From NCBI RefSeq assembly GCF_000327485.1, contig NC_019943.1:1674001-1738000 (forward strand): a stretch of 64,000 nucleotides of DNA, read 5' to 3'. This DNA is from Methanoregula formicica SMSP (GTDB taxonomy: Archaea; Halobacteriota; Methanomicrobia; Methanomicrobiales; Methanospirillaceae). Both the position numbers and the translations under genes were made by a program. Shown piece after piece: positions 59,435 through 64,000 of this stretch (position 1 is its first letter; each line of letters starts with the position of its first letter). The notes under the pieces were generated by a model. That model was not told the origin of the DNA. It worked only from the letters and a program-made list of their open reading frames with translations, and did not search any database.

Positions 59435-60429
59435 GCTGCAAATGCCTCAACAAGGGCCCGGTTTTCTTCACGGGACATGACCGCGACCCGGATACAGGTT
59501 GGCAGGCCAAAGGACGTACAGTCACGGACAAGAACGCCACGGCCCGCAAGCGCCTCACAGAGCGGGGATGCATTCCGTCCGCAATCGAACAGGATGTAGT
59601 TTGCACGGGAGGGCGTGCACTTCATGCCGAGCGCTTCCAGCTCTGCCACCAGGAATTCCCGCTCGTTTTCTATGGCCGCTCTGGACGCAGCCAGTTCATC
59701 AAGGTGAAGGAGTGCTTCCATGGCATAGGCCTCGGCATAGGCATTCACGCACCAGGGCGAGCGGGCAGTCTCGATCTTCAGGACGAGATCCTGATCGCCA
59801 AAACCGTACCCGAACCGGATCCCCGGGACGGCAAAGCACTTGGTGATAGAGCGCAGAACAAAAAGCGCAGGATCGCGGATGTCTGCCACACTCTGCAGCG
59901 GGTCCGAGAGCTCGATGAACGCCTCATCGCAGAAGAGGATGGAGCCGGAATCTTTTGCGGCGGAGAGTTTTACCCTGACTTCATCCTTTGACAGCAGCTG
60001 CCCCGTGGGATTATTGGGATTGCAGAGGAACTGCACGGAAGCGCTGCGGGGATCTGTGACGCGGGATGCCCCGGCAAGGGCGGCGGAGAGCTCGTATTCA
60101 CCGAATGTCGGGGATTCTGTAAAGAAGGTGCGGGGAATGGCCGGGTCGCGATAGCGTGCTGCACAGAATGCCCGGAGCACTTCGATGGATCCATTCCCCA
60201 CGCAAATCTCCTCAGGATTGCGGTGGAAGACCTTCCCTATCTGGTCCTTGAGCGCAGAGTATGAGTCATCCGGATAATATTTCAGGCATTCAGGGTCCAG
60301 GTGCCACGCGAACTGAGGGACGCAGGGGTTGACGCTCGCGCTGAAATCCAGCACCGATTTATGGGTTTTTTCCAGCTGCTGCTTTCCCAATCCCCCATGC
60401 ACGACCCGTTTCGGAAAGCCAACAACCAA
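59422..60429 (-). CDS. cobD: L-threonine-O-3-phosphate decarboxylase
   Basis: A 335-residue PLP fold I enzyme of the HisC/CobD group. It has LCNPNNPTGQLLSKDE (about 133-148), the Asp in FCDEAFIEL near 170, the PLP lysine in RSITKCFAVPGIRFGYG near 196 and ANYILFDCG. It makes aminopropanol phosphate for the cobamide loop. Its pairing with cobY favours CobD over histidinol-phosphate aminotransferase. TTG 60429 is accepted because AGGAG lies 9 bases upstream; GTG 60402 is the alternative. Confidence 0.87.
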   Translation of the reverse strand: MVVGFPKRVVHGGLGKQQLEKTHKSVLDFSASVNPCVPQFAWHLDPECLKYYPDDSYSALKDQIGKVFHRNPEEICVGNGSIEVLRAFCAARYRDPAIPRTFFTESPTFGEYELSAALAGASRVTDPRSASVQFLCNPNNPTGQLLSKDEVRVKLSAAKDSGSILFCDEAFIELSDPLQSVADIRDPALFVLRSITKCFAVPGIRFGYGFGDQDLVLKIETARSPWCVNAYAEAYAMEALLHLDELAASRAAIENEREFLVAELEALGMKCTPSRANYILFDCGRNASPLCEALAGRGVLVRDCTSFGLPTCIRVAVMSREENRALVEAFAACVH

Positions 60430-60625
60430 AGAATTCCGCTCCTTTTCTCAAATACTAGGCTATTCTGTCATAAATGCGTTGTGAAGCCGCGTTTACCGGC
60501 AGAGAAAAAAGTATTTATAGGCAAACGTGTTAGTTAGAATCATCTGGTTAAGTCAGACACAAGGGTTCTCTTTGTCTGACATATGCATGACAAGAGCCAG
60601 ACATATGTCAGAAATGTGAGATACA
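60430..60625 (+). promoter_or_regulatory. ftsZ operon leader with TATA box and interlocking inverted repeats
   Basis: TATTTATA at 60512-60519 is a good archaeal box A, giving a start near 60540. The following leader holds an inverted repeat GTCAGACA...TGTCTGAC (60552-60580) and a perfect 11-base inverted repeat TCTGACATATG...CATATGTCAGA (60575-60612). They share the middle arm. These are candidate operators for the RHH protein encoded just downstream, or alternative hairpins in the mRNA. Confidence 0.6.
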
Positions 60626-60805
60626 ATGATGCAAAGAATCACGCTCCGGTTGCCCGAACAGCAGATCAACCTGCTCCAGCAGATGGTAGATTCGGGGGAA
60701 TACCCGAATGTATCCGAAGCGGTCCGGGCAGCAGTCCGTGAACTTGTAGAAAAGCGAGCGAGTCGTGTCCTTAAGGAAAGTGACCAGGTTTCATTCAAGG
60801 TTTGA
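60626..60805 (+). CDS. Ribbon-helix-helix (CopG-like) regulator upstream of ftsZ
   Basis: A 59-residue protein ([20 protein letters not shown]..., ending ESDQVSFKV). The first strand RITLRLPEQ, the helix-turn region and [11 protein letters not shown] are typical of RHH regulators, which bind DNA as dimers of paired strands. It ends 10 bases before the ftsZ ATG and lies downstream of two inverted repeats that may be its operators. Short genes of this type before ftsZ are known in archaea. Start may be the first or second ATG. Confidence 0.82.
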   Translation: MMQRITLRLPEQQINLLQQMVDSGEYPNVSEAVRAAVRELVEKRASRVLKESDQVSFKV

Positions 60806-60815
60806 GAGGGTAGAT

Positions 60816-61985
60816 ATGCAGAGTATTATCAACGACGCTTTAAAAAATGCCGAGCTGGAGAAAGAGATCAACAAGCCCGGCAGCGCAAATGCAATGGAAG
60901 ATGACTTTGTCGGCCAGCCGCGGATCGTTATCATCGGCTGCGGTGGTGCAGGAAACAACACCGTGAACCGTATCCACCACATGGGCGTTTCCGGTGCAGA
61001 GACCATCGCGATCAACACCGACAAGCAGCACCTGGACATGATCCAGGCTGACAAGCGCATCCTGATCGGCAAGTCCCTGACCAAGGGTCTCGGTGCCGGG
61101 GGTTACCCCGATGTCGGTAAGAGAGCAGCCGAGATGGCACGCCCGACACTCGAGGCAATCCTCGAATCCGCAGACCTCGTCTTCATCACGGCAGGTATGG
61201 GAGGAGGTACCGGTACCGGCTCCGCACCCGTTGTCGCACAGATCGCAAAGGAACAGGGCGCAATCGTCGTCGGGATGGTCAGCTACCCGTTCCAGGTCGA
61301 GAAAGCCCGCCTGATCCGTGCAGAAGAAGGTCTCGAAGCGTTCGCCGCCGCCGCAGACTCTGTCATTGTCCTCGATAACAACCGCCTGAAGAACTTCGTC
61401 CCGAACCTCCCGCTCGGGCAGGCGTTCTCCGTCATGGACCAGCTCATCGGTGAGACCGTCAAGGGCATCTCCGAGACCATCACCGAACCCTCGCTCATCA
61501 ATATCGATTACGCAGATGTCCGTGCCATCATGTCCAAGGGCGGCGTCGCCGTCATGCTCGTTGGCGAGAGCAAGCAGCAGAACAAGGCAGAGAGCGTTGT
61601 CCGCGAGTGCCTGTCCAACCCGATGCTCGACATCGACTACCGCGGCGCAACCGGAAGCCTGATCCACATCACCGGCGGCACGGACCTCACCCTGCAGGAT
61701 GCAGAAGAAGTCGCAACCTCGCTCACCTACGAACTCGACCCCCACGCAGATGTCATCTGGGGAGCCCGGGTCCGGCCCGATATGGAAGGCAAGATCCGTG
61801 TCCTCGCCATCATGACCGGCGTCAAGAGCGCCCAGATCCTTGGCACCCGCCAGTCCTACAAGACCGTTGTGCAGGAGATTGACAACAAGCGCTCCAACCC
61901 CCGGGCAGTTGAGATGCCCGTCCAGCGCAGGACCAGCAGCAGGGACCAGCCCAGCGGTGGCGGCGTCCTTGAATGGGTCGGTTAA
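60816..61985 (+). CDS. ftsZ: Cell division protein FtsZ (FtsZ1-like)
   Basis: A 389-residue tubulin-fold GTPase. The GTP-binding part has [19 protein letters not shown] (about 37-55) and the tubulin signature [13 protein letters not shown] (about 130-142). The T7 loop is [20 protein letters not shown] in parts. It polymerises into the division ring. ATG 60816 is preferred because GAGGG lies upstream; a reading from 60765 would overlap the RHH gene. The C terminus ends LEWVG after a short linker. Confidence 0.97.
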   Translation: MQSIINDALKNAELEKEINKPGSANAMEDDFVGQPRIVIIGCGGAGNNTVNRIHHMGVSGAETIAINTDKQHLDMIQADKRILIGKSLTKGLGAGGYPDVGKRAAEMARPTLEAILESADLVFITAGMGGGTGTGSAPVVAQIAKEQGAIVVGMVSYPFQVEKARLIRAEEGLEAFAAAADSVIVLDNNRLKNFVPNLPLGQAFSVMDQLIGETVKGISETITEPSLINIDYADVRAIMSKGGVAVMLVGESKQQNKAESVVRECLSNPMLDIDYRGATGSLIHITGGTDLTLQDAEEVATSLTYELDPHADVIWGARVRPDMEGKIRVLAIMTGVKSAQILGTRQSYKTVVQEIDNKRSNPRAVEMPVQRRTSSRDQPSGGGVLEWVG

Positions 61986-62088
61986 ACCACGCACAACCTG
62001 AATCAATCACCATTCCAGCCTAACCCCGAATCCATAATCCAAAACTGTTGGTCCCTCTAATACCAACACCCTTTTTGTCATTTTCAAA

Positions 62089-62358
62089 ATGCAGAAGATG
62101 GTCGCCATGGCATCACGACGGTACATCACAAACGAGAACCCGGTGAGGGAAGTGAACCTGCAGAGCGCAAAACTCTTTAAAAGCGACTTGGAATTCCTCC
62201 AGGCACGAAAGATCCCGGTGCGTACAGCGCTGCGCGAAGCCCTCCATGAGCACGTGAAGAAAATCCAGTCCCGCGGCCTCCCGGCCATGACCGCAGAACA
62301 GCGGGCAGCATTCATCCTGAACGGCAAGGTACCGGCGGGAGACGCTCCCCGGGAATAA
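62089..62358 (+). CDS. Small basic protein of unknown function
   Basis: An 89-residue protein (ASRRYITNENPVREVNLQSA..., KIPVRTALREALHEHVKKIQ). It is basic and largely helical, with no recognised family. It may bind nucleic acid, but nothing in the sequence proves this. Start uncertain among ATG 62089, 62098 and 62107. It follows ftsZ by about 100 bases on the same strand, with its own AT-rich upstream region. Confidence 0.55.
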   Translation: MQKMVAMASRRYITNENPVREVNLQSAKLFKSDLEFLQARKIPVRTALREALHEHVKKIQSRGLPAMTAEQRAAFILNGKVPAGDAPRE

Positions 62359-62478
62359 TCCCATATCCCCGAAACGTGCATGCAGTTGTAAAAACGGGAC
62401 CTGCAACATCCTTTACAACATACCTGTTTTGTTTTTCAGCCGGAATCACGGCGAAACACTTAATAGCACACTCTTCCT

Positions 62479-62488
62479 TTAAAATATA
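62479..62488 (+). promoter_or_regulatory. TATA-like box before the COG1340 gene
   Basis: TTAAAATATA in a short AT-rich block, about 305 bases before the COG1340 start at 62794. If it is the promoter, the transcript has a leader of about 280 bases, which also contains a possible small reading frame at 62641-62790. No known riboswitch fold was recognised in it. Confidence 0.45.
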
Positions 62489-62640
62489 GTACATTCGACC
62501 AATCCTTCGCTGGGAGGATGGGGGCAAAATCCGCAGGAGCGGTATGCCCCGGTATCGGGAGTTGAACATCATGAACAGAGTGTCGAACAAAGACTTCAAA
62601 GCGGAGTCTTCCCTGAATTCTGCGCTAAGTATCTTTTCTG

Positions 62641-62790
62641 ATGTTTTTCGCCCTGCATCCTGTATGCAGAGTATTTACACTGGCACGACGGGAGGCCGGA
62701 CGGAATACCACGGCCTTCCTGGTTCCGGAAGCCTCATACGAGCGGGTGTGCGCCTCCCTTGAAGGGACAATCAAAATGAGGAGTTGGTAA
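62641..62790 (+). CDS. Possible 49-residue small protein before the COG1340 gene
   Basis: A short reading (MFFALHPVCRVFTLARREAG..., TTAFLVPEASYERVCASLEG, ending MRSW). Its stop TAA is three bases before the ATG at 62794, which suggests translational coupling. The C-terminal half looks protein-like, but no ribosome site is visible before ATG 62641. Another frame (62571-62762) has a better ribosome site but a less protein-like sequence. Very tentative. Confidence 0.3.
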   Translation: MFFALHPVCRVFTLARREAGRNTTAFLVPEASYERVCASLEGTIKMRSW

Positions 62791-62793
62791 CGC

Positions 62794-63654
62794 ATGTTGA
62801 ATGACCTGATGGAAAAGAGAAAGAAAACCCTTGCTGAGTCTGAAGAACACAAGAACCGCCGGAACGAGCTGAACGCGAATGCCAGCAAGTTCGCCCGCGA
62901 GCGGAACACCTTAAATAACCAGACCCGCGAGTTTGTAGAAGAGGCGCAGAAGAACAAGGACCTCCGGGACAAGTACAACCAGGAAGTCCTTGACATCAAG
63001 GCCCAGAGAAACGAGCTCAACGACAAGGCAAACGTCCTGTTCGAGGACATTGAGTCCTTCAAGAAGGAGCACGGCACCCAGAAGAACCGCGGCGTCAAGG
63101 AACTCCAGAAGCAGATCGAGTACATGGAGTACCGCCAGCAGACCGAGGTCTTCACCACCGACAAGGAACGCGAGCTGATCGAGAAGATCAAGCAGATGAA
63201 AGGCCAGGTCCGCGAGCAGGAAGCCGAGCTCGAGCAGAACAAGGAGATGCGGACCAAGATCACCGAGGCCCGCGAGTTCCGCAAGCAGGCATCGGACCTG
63301 CACGCGAAGGTAACCGAGGTCGCCGAGCTTGCCCAGAAACACCACGACCTGATGGTCGAGTCCTACCGCAAGGCCGACAAGTCCCGGGAAGCTGCCGATG
63401 CCGCCCACAAGAGCTTTGTCGAGGCACAGGAGTCCGCTGACTCCGAACACAAGTTCTTCATTGCCTGCCAGAAGGAGCTCCGCGACTACGACAAGGTCAT
63501 CTCCGGCCTGCGCAAGAAGACCAAGAAGGTCAAGGTCACCAAGGAACAGAAGGCGGTCAGGAAAGAGGCAGAGAGCCTGTTCAAGAACTTCCGCGCCGGC
63601 GAGAAACTCACCACTGACGACATCCTGCTCCTCCAGCGCTCAAAACTTATCTGA
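62794..63654 (+). CDS. COG1340 archaeal coiled-coil protein
   Basis: A 286-residue, almost fully helical, highly charged protein. Long heptad stretches run from about residue 5 to 245 (KRKKTLAESEEHKNRRNELN, then further Lys/Glu-rich helices), interrupted by VFTTDKERELIEKIKQMK. The tail (RAGEKLTTDDILLLQRSKLI) is conserved. It belongs to the uncharacterised archaeal COG1340 group. It may act as a structural or tethering protein; no function is established. GAGG lies upstream of the start. Confidence 0.85.
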   Translation: MLNDLMEKRKKTLAESEEHKNRRNELNANASKFARERNTLNNQTREFVEEAQKNKDLRDKYNQEVLDIKAQRNELNDKANVLFEDIESFKKEHGTQKNRGVKELQKQIEYMEYRQQTEVFTTDKERELIEKIKQMKGQVREQEAELEQNKEMRTKITEAREFRKQASDLHAKVTEVAELAQKHHDLMVESYRKADKSREAADAAHKSFVEAQESADSEHKFFIACQKELRDYDKVISGLRKKTKKVKVTKEQKAVRKEAESLFKNFRAGEKLTTDDILLLQRSKLI

Positions 63655-63727
63655 TTTCCATCCCCCATTTTCCTGTTTTTCTGCCGTCAGCAATGATTTA
63701 ATAGATTTACGGCATTTTTATAGTACA

Positions 63728-64000
63728 ATGACAGAGGGGCGGACGCTGGTCCTGAGCGTTGACCGGGACGACGATATCGGCTGGAAGGCCCAGGTCGAAA
63801 GCCCGTGCATCGGCCGGGCCGCATGCCTGAAAGCGGCCAACACCCTGGCACTCACCGATCCCGAGGATTCCGATGTCAATGCGATCTTCTCTGCGATCAA
63901 GATCTATGACGAGCTGACGGCAAAAGGAGAGGACGCGGCAGTCGCGGTCGTTGCTGGCAACCACCTGCACATGATCGAGGGGGACCGCCGGATTGCAGCC
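63728..64000 (+). CDS. DUF373 family protein (N-terminal part)
   Basis: An open frame of 91 residues from ATG 63728 to the window edge: LVLSVDRDDDIGWKAQVESP, SDVNAIFSAIKIYDEL, VAVVAGNHLHMIEGDRRIA. This is the N-terminal soluble domain of DUF373 archaeal membrane proteins, which have predicted membrane helices further on. Function is unknown. An AT-rich TTTAATAG about 30 bases before the start suggests a leaderless transcript. Confidence 0.8.
   Translation, partial: MTEGRTLVLSVDRDDDIGWKAQVESPCIGRAACLKAANTLALTDPEDSDVNAIFSAIKIYDELTAKGEDAAVAVVAGNHLHMIEGDRRIAA

Noticed and set aside
62489-62640. Known riboswitch in the COG1340 leader
   Set aside because: No recognised aptamer motif (such as a B12 box, SAM or fluoride fold) could be seen; only a long leader is supported.

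Overview
This window is a piece of a methanogenic archaeal chromosome, most likely order Methanomicrobiales (Methanoregula-like). The evidence is a complete acetyl-CoA decarbonylase/synthase operon, a coenzyme F430 biosynthesis operon, a methanogenesis-marker-9 protein, archaeal TBP, FtsZ, DUF2070, DUF373 and COG1340 proteins, GGTGAT/GGAGG ribosome sites, and several PEGA and zinc-ribbon surface proteins. The taxon is inferred from gene content and style only.

Layout. 1-9.4 kb: end of a transporter, Cys-rich zinc-ribbon protein, FAD oxidoreductase, GT2 glycosyltransferase, hotdog thioesterase, DUF2148, a GHMP-family enzyme, a frameshifted UPF0114 gene, DedA and two PEGA surface proteins. 9.4-19 kb (minus strand): cdhA-cdhB-cdhC-cdhD-cdhE followed by a RACo-type corrinoid reactivase, then a methyltransferase. 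19.4-30 kb: DUF2070, two CooC-like nickel ATPases, zinc-ribbon membrane proteins, serS, a PAS response regulator, TBP, and a MarR-MFS efflux pair with a palindromic candidate operator.

31.2-40.5 kb is an accessory island. It holds a type IIG-like restriction-modification enzyme with an AT-rich specificity domain, RhuM, an AlbA_2/ATPase protein, a frameshifted PIN toxin with its partner, and a type I HsdS remnant. Two broken copies of the restriction gene's 3' end share one frameshift and a 96-bp identical stretch. Around and inside these genes lies a dispersed family of short hairpins (stems GAAGA.../...TCTTC), in two cases interrupting pseudogenes. A train of related hairpins recurs at 49.0-49.2 kb.

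40.5-54.8 kb: SDR, tRNA-Glu, ilvE with a lysine-rich tail, a PAS/RecA-like pair, the cfbA-cfbE-cfbD-cfbB operon (without cfbC), a PD-(D/E)XK nuclease, the marker-9/CitG/DUF447 operon, a histidine kinase and hypC-hypA-hypE. 54.9-64 kb: tRNA-Ser, a surface protein, a radical SAM protein (RaSEA-like), an ornithine-cyclodeaminase-like protein, cobD-cobY, a 59-residue ribbon-helix-helix gene directly before ftsZ with interlocking inverted repeats in its leader, a COG1340 coiled-coil protein and the start of a DUF373 gene.

How the genes work together: the cdh operon, the CooC pair, the reactivase, HypCAE and the cfb operon all serve nickel or corrinoid enzymes of C1 metabolism (CODH/ACS, hydrogenases, methyl-CoM reductase). 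CobD/CobY feed cobamide synthesis for the corrinoid subunits. The strongest leads are the hairpin family and its insertion into restriction-gene remnants, the repeat-flanked cargo modules of the island, and the RHH-ftsZ operator arrangement.
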